Source: Gemmataceae bacterium
Lineage (GTDB): Bacteria; Planctomycetota; Planctomycetia; Gemmatales; Gemmataceae
NCBI GenBank assembly: GCA_009691845.1
Contig: SIAJ01000039.1
Coordinates: forward strand, 1-47,480
Direction of reading: 5' to 3'
Length of the DNA stretch: 47,480 nt
A program made the translations under genes and the position numbers. Of the stretch, positions 34,310 through 44,836 are shown piece by piece (within the stretch, counting starts at the first letter, position 1; each line of letters starts with the position of its first letter). The notes beneath the pieces were generated by a model. The model was given only the letters and a program-made list of their open reading frames with translations. It was not told the DNA's origin and searched no databases.

Positions 34310-35410
34310 CTATTTCTCTCGAAGGGCATGATATAGCCGATGCACGAAGGTTGCGTTATCGCATTGCAGATACTGCATCGCTCCCCCCATTCGCGAATAG
34401 CTTTTACAGAAGCGCAGATAGTAGGCGGGGTTCGATTTCGGTGGCTCGCCCGTGCTCCAATCCCAGTTCCCGCCGTCTTGCAGGTCGACCACAAAAATCG
34501 AATGATCCCGAACGCCCGTTCGCCCGTCACGCTGCCGAATGTTGTTCACGCAACTGATGCTCTTCTCAAAAACCTGCGGCCCCATGATGGCCGAACCGAC
34601 GGAAAGCACGACGCCGCCATCGAGTCCTTCGACCGAACCGCCGATGAGCTTGAAATCCAAATCGGCCGCCCGCCCGATGGCCGAACCGCTGAAGACCGGA
34701 TGATTCGAGATGATGTCGTAGCCGATTCCCGGGTGAACGGTCACCGGCACTTGATGTCGAAAGGCCGAAGCCAGAATCGACGCGTGCTTCCAGCGATGTT
34801 CGAGTGAATAACGGCCTGCAGACCACTTCTGCTGCAACATCGCTTGCAAAAGATCGGCCCGTGCCGCCGTCAAAGAGTCGCGCGGATCGGCTGCGATCTG
34901 ACGTGACAACTCTTCGACCGAGGGGAGAGTCGCTCCGTTCTCCGCGATGAACTTGCCGAGCGATCGACCATAGCCCAGGCCATCGAGTGCCCCCGCCATG
35001 ATCGCCAGGTGAATGTTCGTCGCCGTTTCATGCCAGGTCCCGAAATGCCCGCCTGCCACACCCATTTCGACGCTTTCGGTACTCGCCCCCAGCCAGGCAT
35101 ATTCCCAATCGTGAATGGTCCCGGCCCCGTTAGTCGCAAGATGGGTGAGCCAACCCTTGGCCATCATCGCATCGAGAATTTGGGCCGCCCCATTGCGCAG
35201 CAGATGGGCCCCGTAGATGAGCATGACCGTCGCGCCACGCTTTCGAGCGACTCGAATTTGTTCCGCACATTGCTGAATGAGAAGCGAGTTGTGCTCGGCA
35301 CATGAGGGAGCAGGAGAGTCGGGGTCGATCAAGATCTCATCGACTCGCGTCAAGCTCGCACGTTGTGCGAGTGGCAACACGGTCAGGCGGGAGAAGTCGA
35401 GAGGTGCCAT
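34310..35410 (-). CDS. Deoxyhypusine-synthase-like protein, unknown substrate
   Basis: The 366-residue protein resembles bacterial proteins of the deoxyhypusine synthase superfamily, though bacteria lack eIF5A. It has GATVMLIYGAHLLRNGAAQI, HLATNGAGTIHDWEYAWLG and GGSVEGLDGGVVLSVGSAIM, the NAD- and polyamine-site-like segments. The Lys of true DHS is not clear, so catalysis is unproven. It lies 43 bases upstream of hldD on the same strand, separated by a palindromic repeat. A link to heptose or polyamine metabolism is inference. It is divergent from the giant VWA operon. Confidence 0.6.
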   Translation of the reverse strand: MAPLDFSRLTVLPLAQRASLTRVDEILIDPDSPAPSCAEHNSLLIQQCAEQIRVARKRGATVMLIYGAHLLRNGAAQILDAMMAKGWLTHLATNGAGTIHDWEYAWLGASTESVEMGVAGGHFGTWHETATNIHLAIMAGALDGLGYGRSLGKFIAENGATLPSVEELSRQIAADPRDSLTAARADLLQAMLQQKWSAGRYSLEHRWKHASILASAFRHQVPVTVHPGIGYDIISNHPVFSGSAIGRAADLDFKLIGGSVEGLDGGVVLSVGSAIMGPQVFEKSISCVNNIRQRDGRTGVRDHSIFVVDLQDGGNWDWSTGEPPKSNPAYYLRFCKSYSRMGGAMQYLQCDNATFVHRLYHALREK

Positions 35411-35589
35411 CTAGCATCTCGGGGATATTACAGGGGAACTCACCTTGAATCTTATGCGGGATGGACCCGATCCTCGACAGCCGACGGTAATCGTGACTGA
35501 CAGCGGGGGTAACTTGCACACCAAGTCTCTGCCAGTTCCACATGCCCAAGCCATACACTGAATTGATAGGCCCCGGTACGGCTCCCTTC

Positions 35590-38500
35590 ATGAACTGGCT
35601 TCCCCTTTTTGGCGTGTTATTCATGACGCCACTCGCGGCCGCAGCGGTCGTTGGTGGGGCGGCTGCCGTCCCGATCATTATCCATTTACTCAATCGCAAA
35701 CGCTACATCGTCATCAACTGGGCGGCGATGCGATTCTTGATCGCGGCTCAGAAAAAAAACATTCGACGGCTCAAGCTCGAACAGTGGCTACTGTTGGCCA
35801 CGCGCACTCTGCTCGTTATGCTTCTCGCGTTGGCCATGGCGGCGGTGATGCCCTGGTTCGAGCCGGTCTGGCAACGACTCTTTCCAGGCGCGTCCCTCTC
35901 CGTGCCCGCGTCGGGTCGGACGCATCGGATCATCGTCATCGATGCCTCGTTCACGATGGCCACCAAACGAGGCGATGATCGGACTCGCTTCGAGGCCGCG
36001 AAAATACAGGCCCGCGAAGTTCTCGATCAGTCGGCTCCGGGAGATGGCTACAGTCTGATTCTGCTCGGCTCGCCGGTTCAAGTGATCGTTCCGGGTCCGG
36101 TGAACGATCGAGACAAGATGGCCCGCGAAATCGATGAATTGAAACTTCCCCACGGCAGTGCCGACGTTGCGGGAGCACTTCACGCGGCAGGGGAAATCGC
36201 AGCCAAGTCTCGCGACGACAACAAGTACTCACGCCGCGATGTGTACGTCATTGGCGACCTCCGACGCAGTACCTGGCCCATGCCCGCGGCTGTCGCGAAA
36301 TCCACTGATGCTCCAACCGGAGGCGGAGGCGTCGCGGAAACCTGGGCGCGACTCTTCGAATCCGCCCGTGTCGTCGCAATCGACGTGGCCGGGAAGGATG
36401 TGGACAATCTGGCAGTCACTTCGCTTTCGATCAGTGACACCTTGCCCCTCGTCCAGATGGACCTGGCGATCTCGGCCGTCATCCACAACCACGGTCGAAC
36501 GGCACGGGAGGATGTCCCGGTCACACTCTTGGTGGGCAAGGCCGGTGAACGCTACGCACCGGTCGAAATTGCCCAGCGACTCGTCACTGTCCCGGCTGAT
36601 TCAGCCGTGAATGTGAACTTTGCACTGGAGAAGCAGAATCGCTTTCGCGGGGCCGGCCAATACATCGTGCAGGTTCGCGTCGGCGAGGATGCCCTGCGGC
36701 TCGACGATTCTCGCTGGCTTGCCCTGACTGTCCGCGACACGATTCCCGTGATGGTTGTGAACGGCAAGCCCTCGGCGGACCCGCTCGATCGAGCGAGCGG
36801 ATTCCTCGCGAAAGCCTTGAACCCATTTCCGGAAGGCGAGCGTTCCCCCGAAAGCCCCGCCGATGTTCGTGTGCTGAATCCGCGTGAGTTCCAGGACTCG
36901 GGGCTGGGTGATCTCTTCCGAAAAGGTGCCCCCATCGAGGTCGTGTTTCTGTGCGATCTGCCGACGATTGGCAGCAATGAAGCGGGGCGGCTGGAAGCTC
37001 ACCTGAAGCGAGGCGGCAGCGTCGTGATTGGCCTGGGCCCGAACGCATCCAAGAACATCGATACGTACAATCGTGTCCTCTACAACGACGGCAAGGGCCT
37101 GCTGCCCGGTCCCCTGGTTGGCGTTCGCCGGGCTGAGAACGGCCAGCACTTCTCACTCGCGGCGGACGAGGAAGCCTTCAAACATCCTCCATTGAGGGCG
37201 TTCCGTTCCGAGTCGGAGCGATCGAGCTTTGCGACGCCGTACTTTGGCCGGTACATCCAACTCGATATACCCGCGAACGGCCCCGCGCGACGGTTGTTCT
37301 CGTTTCTTCCTTCGAACCGGAACGGCAAGGTCGATCGCCTCGATCCGGCCGTGATCGAATGGCCTCGCCATCGCGGTCGGGTGATCGTGTTCGCGAGCAG
37401 CCTGAACGCGGACTGGAACGAGTGGCCACGAACTCTGTCCTTCGCGCCGTTTATCCAGGAACTACTGCGATTTTCCGTGGCCGGTGCCTCGCGACAGACG
37501 CTCCTCGCCGGCGAACCGATCGAGGAATATGTGCCGGGAACCCTGGTTGGCCTTTCCGCATCGATCGTCCGAGAAGATGGATCGACCGTGGCCACGCTTC
37601 CCGTTGCGACCCAGGATGAGGCCGGGCTGGTGCGGCTGCCTGCCGCGGACCAGGCCGGCGTCTATCGCGTGGGCATCAATGGCCAGCATGAATCGGTCTT
37701 TGCCGTGAATGTGCCAGTCGTTTCGCCGACTGGAGGCGCCGAGAGCGATTTGCGACGGCTCACTTCCGCGGATTTCAAGAGTGCAGCACCCGATGCCAAT
37801 ATTCAGGTCGTGGGCGAATTGTCCGAGGTTCAGAATCGATTGTCCTCGGCCACAATTGGCGAAGCTGGCGTGTTACTACCGAGTGAGCCACGCGGGCCAG
37901 CCGTCGCGAAGATCCTGCTCGTGATTGTGGTCGGCTTGATGCTGCTCGAAACGATCCTGGCCTGGCGATTTGGTTCTGCGCGTGTAGGACAGGCCGCCGA
38001 CCCGCTGCGTGTGAAGCCTTCGCACTGGCTGACTCCGCTCTGGGCGATCCCGAGCATCGCATGTCTCATGCTCACGGGAATCGTGGCCCATGCCGCGATC
38101 TCTGGAGAATTCCTGGGCTTCTTGCCAACGTCTCTCAGGCGATCCCTTGAGCAAGAGCTACTGGTTCCCGAGGCGGCGCCCGGCGAAGGCACACGCTGGC
38201 GGCTCGAGTCGATCGCCTATCTCACCGGAGATTCCGGTTCCGATCGTTGGCTGATGGCGGCGCTGATTGCGATGGCTGGCGTATTCGTTTGGCGAATGTA
38301 TCGCCTGGAACGACCTGGTCCGAATGCGACTGGTCCGCTTGCGAAATGGCGTAGTCCATTGATCCGATTGGGAAGCCTGCGTTTCGGTCTGCTCGTGCTG
38401 GCCTTGCTGGTCATGCTTCCTCAAGTGAAACTGGCTTTCGAGCGTGAAGGCTGGCCCGACGTGGTCGTCGCCATCGATGACTCTGCGAGTATGGGTATCG

Positions 38501-40785
38501 TCGATACATTTCAGGACCCCATCATCCGTCGCCACGCCGAGGAACTGAAGGAACAGTGGAACGCAATCGCGAAGCCGAAGATCCGAGCACTCGAAGAGCG
38601 AAAAGACGCCATCCATCGGGAAATCGCGAACCATCCGACATCGGACGATGTCGCAAGACAACGCGAAGAGGTAGGGCGACTCCAAGCACGCATCGTGGAC
38701 ATGAAGACTCCACATCGACTGAACCTCATCAAGGCCATGCTCGCGACCGGCTCGGGCGAATGGCTCAAGACGCTGATCCAACGCAGACAAATGCGCGTTC
38801 ACATTTATCGGGTTTCGAGTCAGACGACTCGGATGACCGATCTGAACGACCCCGAGCAATGCCAGCAGTTGTTGGACGAACTCGTGGACGTGATGCCGAC
38901 CGGCGATTCGAGCCAGCTTGGTACGGGAATCAACAGCATCCTGAAGACATTTCGGGGCGGTTCGTTGAACGCGATCGTCCTGTTCACGGACGGTGTGACC
39001 ACGCGGGGCGAGGACATTCCCTCCGCCGCACGAACCGCCGCCCGTGCCGACGTCCCACTGTTCTTCGTCGGGATTGGCAATGCGGCCGAGCCTCCCGATT
39101 TGAGCCTGAGCGACCTGCGTGCCGAAGATGTCGTGCATGTGAACGATCGCCTCGTTATGGAGGCCAAGATCTCCGCTCAAGGCCCGGGAATGCCGGACCT
39201 GGTTCCCGTCACGCTTTCAGAAATCCGTGGTGGCGTGCCCGTTGAACTCGCTCGAGAGAGCGTGCGTCTCGATCCGCTTGGCAAGCCCGTGAAGGTGCGT
39301 TTCGTGCATCAGCCCAGGGAGGCTGGCGAAAAGACATTCGTGATCGAGTTTCCGAAGTCGGCACGGATTCCGAACGACGTGGAGCCTGGAAACGACCGCC
39401 TGGAACATCGCGTGTTCGTTGCGGAAGCCAAGCGGATGCGTGTCCTCCTGGTCGAGGGCTATCCGAGATACGACTACCGTTACGTAAAAGCATTGTTCGA
39501 ACGCGAGTCCGAAGCGATTCGCGGCAACAAATCCATTGATGTGGATTCGTTGCTATTGAGTGCCGACCCAGAGCACCCGAAGCAGGACAAGACTTCCATC
39601 AATCGGTTTCCGACTCTGGAAGAGTTAAAGAAATACGACGTGGTGATCCTCGGCGACGTCGCGCCGAAACAACTGACCAAATCCGAGGCGGTGCTTGGCT
39701 CATTGGTGAGCTTTGTCAAGGATCATGGTGGCGGGTTGATCATGCTGGCCGGGGAGCAATCGTCGCCACACGCGTATCGGGACACCCCACTGGCAGACAT
39801 CATGCCCGTGATCGTTGAAGGACTCCCCCCTGCTGTACCGGCGGAGGCTGGTGGCTCCGCCTATAGGCCGAAGCTGACCTCGGCCGGTCAAAGCCATCCC
39901 ATGTTTCGCTTCACGACGGAAGAGCAAGAGAGCGTCGACATCTGGAATCGATTGCCACCGCTCATGTGGTATGCGAAGGGCTATCGCCGCAAACTCTCGG
40001 CGGAGGTGCTGGCGGTCCACCCGGAAGCAGCCGCTCTCGCTGCGCCAGGATCGACTGCTCGCGAGGAGAATTATCCGCTGATCCTGCAACAATTCGTTGG
40101 TACGGGACGTGTGTTGTTTCTCGGATTCGACGACACCTGGCGTTGGCGTTTACGCCAGGACGAATTGCGCTTCAATCAATTCTGGATTCAAGCCGTCCGA
40201 TCGATGGCCCGGGGCCGCGTGGGACGGACGGAGGTTCGAACGGATCGAAAGACCTATCGCCGGGATGATCCGGTACGCGTCAGTGTGAGATTTCCGGATG
40301 ATGTTCCGGCTCCGACCGAGCCGGTGAAGGTGATCGTGGATCGAACGCCATCGAACAAGGGAGTCGCACGCGGAGAGCGTGAAACGCAGACGATTCAACT
40401 TGCGCTCAAGGAAGGAACCCGGGCCACGTTTGAAACCTTGGTGACGCGCACCCCGGAAGGCGATTATTCGTTCACGCTCTCGACGCCGCTGCCGATTGGA
40501 ACGCCCCCTCGGGCCGAGGCGCGGATACTGCCGCCACCGGGTGAACTCGACCGAATCCAATTGAACGAAGTGGATTTGCAACGGGCCGCTCGCGAATCAC
40601 GCGGAACCTATTATCCGCTTGATAAAGCCGATAAATTGCTGGAGGAATTGCCAGCCGGCCCGCGTGTGGCACTCGATCAGCCGTGCGAGCCGATCTCGAT
40701 TTGGAATCATTCGTTGCTGTTCGCGCTGGTGCTCTCCCTGCTAACTTCGGAATGGCTCATGCGAAAGAAATGGCGTCTGCTATAG
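35590..40785 (+). CDS. Giant BatA/double-VWA membrane protein
   Basis: The protein has 1731 residues from the ATG at 35590 (open to 35542). The start MNWLPLFGVLFMTPLAA with PIIIHLLNRKRY is the BatA double-membrane N-terminus. A first VWA starts near residue 114 (DASFT, metal-site-like). Transmembrane segments lie at about 773-793, 817-838, 887-903 and 928-945, then a second VWA starts near 956 (AIDDSASMG). A glutamine-amidotransferase-like part holds VVILGDVAPKQL and GGGLIMLAGEQ (about 1345-1400). A last membrane segment closes the C-terminus. In relatives these parts may be separate genes, so this looks like a fusion. It opens a five-gene operon. Confidence 0.9.
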   Translation: MNWLPLFGVLFMTPLAAAAVVGGAAAVPIIIHLLNRKRYIVINWAAMRFLIAAQKKNIRRLKLEQWLLLATRTLLVMLLALAMAAVMPWFEPVWQRLFPGASLSVPASGRTHRIIVIDASFTMATKRGDDRTRFEAAKIQAREVLDQSAPGDGYSLILLGSPVQVIVPGPVNDRDKMAREIDELKLPHGSADVAGALHAAGEIAAKSRDDNKYSRRDVYVIGDLRRSTWPMPAAVAKSTDAPTGGGGVAETWARLFESARVVAIDVAGKDVDNLAVTSLSISDTLPLVQMDLAISAVIHNHGRTAREDVPVTLLVGKAGERYAPVEIAQRLVTVPADSAVNVNFALEKQNRFRGAGQYIVQVRVGEDALRLDDSRWLALTVRDTIPVMVVNGKPSADPLDRASGFLAKALNPFPEGERSPESPADVRVLNPREFQDSGLGDLFRKGAPIEVVFLCDLPTIGSNEAGRLEAHLKRGGSVVIGLGPNASKNIDTYNRVLYNDGKGLLPGPLVGVRRAENGQHFSLAADEEAFKHPPLRAFRSESERSSFATPYFGRYIQLDIPANGPARRLFSFLPSNRNGKVDRLDPAVIEWPRHRGRVIVFASSLNADWNEWPRTLSFAPFIQELLRFSVAGASRQTLLAGEPIEEYVPGTLVGLSASIVREDGSTVATLPVATQDEAGLVRLPAADQAGVYRVGINGQHESVFAVNVPVVSPTGGAESDLRRLTSADFKSAAPDANIQVVGELSEVQNRLSSATIGEAGVLLPSEPRGPAVAKILLVIVVGLMLLETILAWRFGSARVGQAADPLRVKPSHWLTPLWAIPSIACLMLTGIVAHAAISGEFLGFLPTSLRRSLEQELLVPEAAPGEGTRWRLESIAYLTGDSGSDRWLMAALIAMAGVFVWRMYRLERPGPNATGPLAKWRSPLIRLGSLRFGLLVLALLVMLPQVKLAFEREGWPDVVVAIDDSASMGIVDTFQDPIIRRHAEELKEQWNAIAKPKIRALEERKDAIHREIANHPTSDDVARQREEVGRLQARIVDMKTPHRLNLIKAMLATGSGEWLKTLIQRRQMRVHIYRVSSQTTRMTDLNDPEQCQQLLDELVDVMPTGDSSQLGTGINSILKTFRGGSLNAIVLFTDGVTTRGEDIPSAARTAARADVPLFFVGIGNAAEPPDLSLSDLRAEDVVHVNDRLVMEAKISAQGPGMPDLVPVTLSEIRGGVPVELARESVRLDPLGKPVKVRFVHQPREAGEKTFVIEFPKSARIPNDVEPGNDRLEHRVFVAEAKRMRVLLVEGYPRYDYRYVKALFERESEAIRGNKSIDVDSLLLSADPEHPKQDKTSINRFPTLEELKKYDVVILGDVAPKQLTKSEAVLGSLVSFVKDHGGGLIMLAGEQSSPHAYRDTPLADIMPVIVEGLPPAVPAEAGGSAYRPKLTSAGQSHPMFRFTTEEQESVDIWNRLPPLMWYAKGYRRKLSAEVLAVHPEAAALAAPGSTAREENYPLILQQFVGTGRVLFLGFDDTWRWRLRQDELRFNQFWIQAVRSMARGRVGRTEVRTDRKTYRRDDPVRVSVRFPDDVPAPTEPVKVIVDRTPSNKGVARGERETQTIQLALKEGTRATFETLVTRTPEGDYSFTLSTPLPIGTPPRAEARILPPPGELDRIQLNEVDLQRAARESRGTYYPLDKADKLLEELPAGPRVALDQPCEPISIWNHSLLFALVLSLLTSEWLMRKKWRLL

Positions 40786-40817
40786 TGGAAGGTTGAGATT
40801 GCGGGAGAACGGAACCG

Positions 40818-43800
40818 ATGCCACTTACACTCTTACCGCCTCCGCTCACTCGCGAAGACGCTCTCACGCGGCGGCTGGATAGCATTGCCGCGCGAATTCG
40901 CCGTACCGTTGTTTTGCGATCGGCGTCCTGGCTCATCATTGCTACTGCCTTTTTTCTTGGCACCGTGGCACTCCTGGACAATCGCTTTCAATTGCCGGGA
41001 CTCGTCCGGGCACTCGCCTTGGTCGTCCATCTCGTCGCCCTGCCCCTCCTGATTAGTCGCTGGATTTTGAAGCCGCTGAAGGGAACCGACGATCCGATCC
41101 AGATTGCGATGCGTGTGGAACGGTCGTACCCGGAGTTCAACGATTCACTCACGAGTGCGGTTCAGTTCTTGCAAGAAGGGCAGCGAACAAGTTCGTCGAA
41201 CCTGCGCAACGCGGCCATCCGTCGTGCATCTCGCAAAGCCGAACGCTATGAGTTCGATCGGGCCGTTGATGCCCGGTATGTGAAACGATCCGTCTTCGGT
41301 GCATTGCTCACGGTCGTCGCGTTCTCGTTGGGATTTTTCGCGAACCCGGCCGTGGCACGCACGGCACTTGCTCGCATCGTCGTCCCTTTCGGAGGGGCCG
41401 TCGCACCGAAACAAACACGCATCAACATTCTTTCGCCTCAGCCTCTTCCGCATCGCATGGCACGTGGCGAGCCGCTCGACCTTCGTGTCGAACTGCACGG
41501 CCAAGTTCCGGATCGAGTCACGGTATCGATTCAACTCGACGGTGCCGCATCACTCGATCAAACTTACTCCGTCCTGCCAAACGAGTTCGACCCCACCTTT
41601 TCCGAGTTGAGCATCAGGATCGAACCTTCGCGCATCCCACGCGACTTCCGGTTCCGCGTTCGTGCCAACGACGCGAACACGGGTTGGCAGACGGTTCAAG
41701 TTTTCCCGCCGCCCGTGCTCGTGCCGCTCGACGGCCGGCCCTCACCGCAGATTCTCCTGGATTTTCCGAGCTATTCCGACCTTCCTGCCATCGAACTTCC
41801 CGACGGCTCGGGAGTCATCGAGTGTGTCTGCGGCACGCGTGTGACCATTCGTGCGGCCACGGATCGCCCGGTCACAATCGCCCGGATCGGCTATCGCCCT
41901 GAGCAATCGACTTCTAGATTCCTCTATGCCCTCAGCCCGCTCGGCGCGAATTCGGACCTCTCGGCGATGGGGTTTCAACTGCTCGCGAATGAAGTCTGGG
42001 CCGATGTTCCGGTCACACTACTTCGCGATGGCACTCTTCTAGAGGTCCGCTTCATCCCACGTGTGCCTGGACCGTATGCCTTGCGCTTCGAAGACGAGAC
42101 CGGACTTGGCAGCACGCGCATGTTCGATGTGCGGGTACAACCGGACCCTGCTCCAGCCGTCAGCTTGGAACGCCCTTCTTCATCACGAGAGTCGCTGCTG
42201 GTTCTTCCCGATGCTCAAGTGACGTTCCAGGCGAAAGTCGCGGATAGCCAGTTTGCCATTCGAGGCGTGCGACTTGAGTATCGCACCAACAAGGGTGGCC
42301 CCAGCCGTTCGATCGAATGGTTCGATGCAAGAGTCGCCGGGATCGCCTTGCCCGCTACGGCCAACCTTCTTGGTGGACCCATTCGAATCCCGTCCGACAA
42401 CTTGCTTCGCTTGCGTTACCAGCAACTGGCATTTCATTCGCGTCTGTCCATGACGCTCTTTCGTCACGCGGATGGTTCCGCGCTCGCTCCGGGCGACTCG
42501 GCCATCGTGCAGATCGCGGCCGAGGATTTCGACAACGTCACCGGCTTCAAGGGACCGGGACGGAGCCACGAAATCGAATTGCTGATCGTGACCAAGCAGG
42601 ACCTCGAAGCCGTCGAGCAGCAGGGACAAAGCGATCTGCGGACGGAACTTCTGCGTTTGCAGGCCCTGCAGCACGAAGCACGTACTCGTGTGCAAGAGGC
42701 GATTCAGCAAGCTCGCAACACCGGCAAACTCCGGCCCGAGGATCTCGACAAGCTCAACCGGGTGGAGCAAGCCCAGCAGCAAATTCGAGAGCGATTGAAC
42801 AACAAGGACGACGGCATTCGAGCACAACTCGAAAAACTTCGGCAAGCCGCGAAAGACAACAACCTGCCACGCTCGGCCTCGACCGATCGGCTGGATGAGG
42901 CGGCCGCCGAACTTGCTCGACTCGCCAACGAGGAACTTGAACCGCTGGAGTCCGACCTGGCTGCGGTCCGTCGAACGAACGATGCGAAGGAACCGCCGAC
43001 TGTCCCGTTGGTCCGTGCCGAGAAACGCCAGAAGGAAGTGGAGCAAACGCTGCTCGCGCTGCTCGAAAGGCTCGAGCCATGGAGCGGAGCGGGGGAGATT
43101 CGTGGCGAGGCCCGGTCCGTTCTTAACGATCTGAAGCGGCGCATCGAGAAGCAGGACCTCCTGGGTAATCGCATTCCGCCCGACGTTGCGCCGGAGAAGT
43201 TGACACCCGAACAAAAAGCGGACGTCGATCGCGAGGCGATCGGCGACGAACGTATCTCGGAACGGGCCCGACTCACGATTGAGAAAATGCATCGGCTCGC
43301 AATCGAAAAGGAAGCCACCGTTCGAGCGAAACTGAACCTGGCCGCTCAGAAGGAGACCGAGGCCAAGGAGAAGCGCGAGCAGGCAAGCAAGGAACCGATG
43401 GGATCCGACAATCGCAAGTCCCTGGAAAGGCAGGCAGCGGAACTGGAGTTGGAAGCGAAGCAGGCACGCGAGGCAGGGGGAGAGTTGAAACTCGAGGCCG
43501 ACGCCTTGCGAAAAGCTGCCAACTCCGGAAACTCCGAGCAGGTCAAGGAACAGCTTCGCGATGCGGTGCAGTTCACCCGGCAAAATCAGCCCAGCCGCGC
43601 GGCAACCGCGCAGAAGGCGGCGGCCGCGAACCTCGAAAAAATGCTCGCCTCGCTCGAAGAGCAAAAATCCGACGACAGCGACCGCATGGGCAAGAAACTC
43701 AAGAACGCAGATCAGCAACTGGACGAACTGATCGAAAAGCAGGAGTTGTTGCAGAAGAAGGTCGAGGCGGCCGAGAAACTCAAAGACCCCGAGGAACGCA

Positions 43801-44744
43801 AAACGGAACTGGAGAAACTGTCACGCGAGCAAGAGAAGCTGGAACTGGAAGCCCGCGAGATGGCTCAGAAACTGAGCCGAAATCAGGGCGAGCGTGCGGC
43901 AGACGAACTCCGAAGGGCAGCCCGTGAAATGGCACAGGCACGCGAAGAACTTGAGGGCGGCAACGTCCCGCAAGAGAAGATCGATGAGGCACTCGACCGG
44001 CTCGACGACGCCAAGCGCGAACTGGATCAAGCCAAGAAACAGAACGAGGATGAACTCTTACGCGAGCAGGCCGCCAAGTTCGCGGACGAATTGAAAGCGC
44101 TCCGCGATCGCGAACAACGGCTGCTGGATGAATCGATCCGCTTGCATGCTCTGGTCAAGAAGGCCAAGAAATGGGAACGACCGGTTCGCACGAGCCTCAA
44201 CGACCTTTATCAGCAGCAGAAGGCGATTCCCCCGGAACTTCGCAGTCTGATCGAAAAGAAATTCGAGAAGGCCGCCGTCTTTGGCCGCATGTTACAACAA
44301 TCGGCCGACGCGATGGACCTGGCGGCCAAGCGAATCGATTCCCGTTTGGAATCTGCGGAGACCGGTCCGTTTGATCTCGAACTCGAAGACATCGCCGACG
44401 CAGGGATTCAAGATCAACAGAAGCTGGCCATCAAACGCATCGACCAGTTGCTGGATGCGTTGAAGCCAGACAAGCAACAGGCCGCCGCGCCGATGAAAGG
44501 AGAAATGACTCCCGACATGCCGCCTATGGGGGCCAAGCCGGGCGACCAATTGCCGCCACTCGCCCAGTTGAAAGCTTTGCGCTCGCTTCAGGGGGACATC
44601 GGCGAACGAACCGAGGCTTTCGATAAGGCCCATCCCGATCGAACGAAACTCAATGACGACGAAGTCGCCGAACTGGAACTGCTGCAGAAGATGCAAACGG
44701 ACATCGCGGAACTGATCAAGCAGTTGACGGAGATGGGGAAGTGA
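40818..44744 (+). CDS. DUF4175-like membrane protein with long coiled coil
   Basis: The protein has 1308 residues. Near the N-terminus two hydrophobic segments (about 34-55 and 60-82) precede a third near 155-175 (VFGALLTVVAFSLGFF). Residues ~200-570 look beta-rich and extracellular. From about 590 to 1250 the sequence is almost continuous Glu/Lys/Gln/Arg coiled coil (e.g. EQQGQSDLRTELLRLQALQH). The C-terminal part contains KGEMTPDMPPMGAKPGD. This fits proteins annotated as DUF4175 or coiled-coil in planctomycetes, always next to BatA-type genes in my experience of the group. It probably spans or lines the envelope. Confidence 0.85.
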   Translation: MPLTLLPPPLTREDALTRRLDSIAARIRRTVVLRSASWLIIATAFFLGTVALLDNRFQLPGLVRALALVVHLVALPLLISRWILKPLKGTDDPIQIAMRVERSYPEFNDSLTSAVQFLQEGQRTSSSNLRNAAIRRASRKAERYEFDRAVDARYVKRSVFGALLTVVAFSLGFFANPAVARTALARIVVPFGGAVAPKQTRINILSPQPLPHRMARGEPLDLRVELHGQVPDRVTVSIQLDGAASLDQTYSVLPNEFDPTFSELSIRIEPSRIPRDFRFRVRANDANTGWQTVQVFPPPVLVPLDGRPSPQILLDFPSYSDLPAIELPDGSGVIECVCGTRVTIRAATDRPVTIARIGYRPEQSTSRFLYALSPLGANSDLSAMGFQLLANEVWADVPVTLLRDGTLLEVRFIPRVPGPYALRFEDETGLGSTRMFDVRVQPDPAPAVSLERPSSSRESLLVLPDAQVTFQAKVADSQFAIRGVRLEYRTNKGGPSRSIEWFDARVAGIALPATANLLGGPIRIPSDNLLRLRYQQLAFHSRLSMTLFRHADGSALAPGDSAIVQIAAEDFDNVTGFKGPGRSHEIELLIVTKQDLEAVEQQGQSDLRTELLRLQALQHEARTRVQEAIQQARNTGKLRPEDLDKLNRVEQAQQQIRERLNNKDDGIRAQLEKLRQAAKDNNLPRSASTDRLDEAAAELARLANEELEPLESDLAAVRRTNDAKEPPTVPLVRAEKRQKEVEQTLLALLERLEPWSGAGEIRGEARSVLNDLKRRIEKQDLLGNRIPPDVAPEKLTPEQKADVDREAIGDERISERARLTIEKMHRLAIEKEATVRAKLNLAAQKETEAKEKREQASKEPMGSDNRKSLERQAAELELEAKQAREAGGELKLEADALRKAANSGNSEQVKEQLRDAVQFTRQNQPSRAATAQKAAAANLEKMLASLEEQKSDDSDRMGKKLKNADQQLDELIEKQELLQKKVEAAEKLKDPEERKTELEKLSREQEKLELEAREMAQKLSRNQGERAADELRRAAREMAQAREELEGGNVPQEKIDEALDRLDDAKRELDQAKKQNEDELLREQAAKFADELKALRDREQRLLDESIRLHALVKKAKKWERPVRTSLNDLYQQQKAIPPELRSLIEKKFEKAAVFGRMLQQSADAMDLAAKRIDSRLESAETGPFDLELEDIADAGIQDQQKLAIKRIDQLLDALKPDKQQAAAPMKGEMTPDMPPMGAKPGDQLPPLAQLKALRSLQGDIGERTEAFDKAHPDRTKLNDDEVAELELLQKMQTDIAELIKQLTEMGK

Positions 44745-44836
44745 ATCCCGTTGAGCGTGCGAGTCAACAACGAGGGTCTACGAGACGAAGATTTGCGGTA
44801 TGATAAATCTGGTCGTGTTCCCGGAAGGGTGCTGAG

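Noticed and set aside
38158..39180. 340-codon minus-strand frame
   Set aside because: Antisense to the giant VWA gene; no ribosome site or motif.
42183..43718. 511-codon minus-strand frame
   Set aside because: It mirrors the Glu/Lys-rich coiled coil of the plus-strand gene, which produces long antisense frames rich in Leu and Phe.
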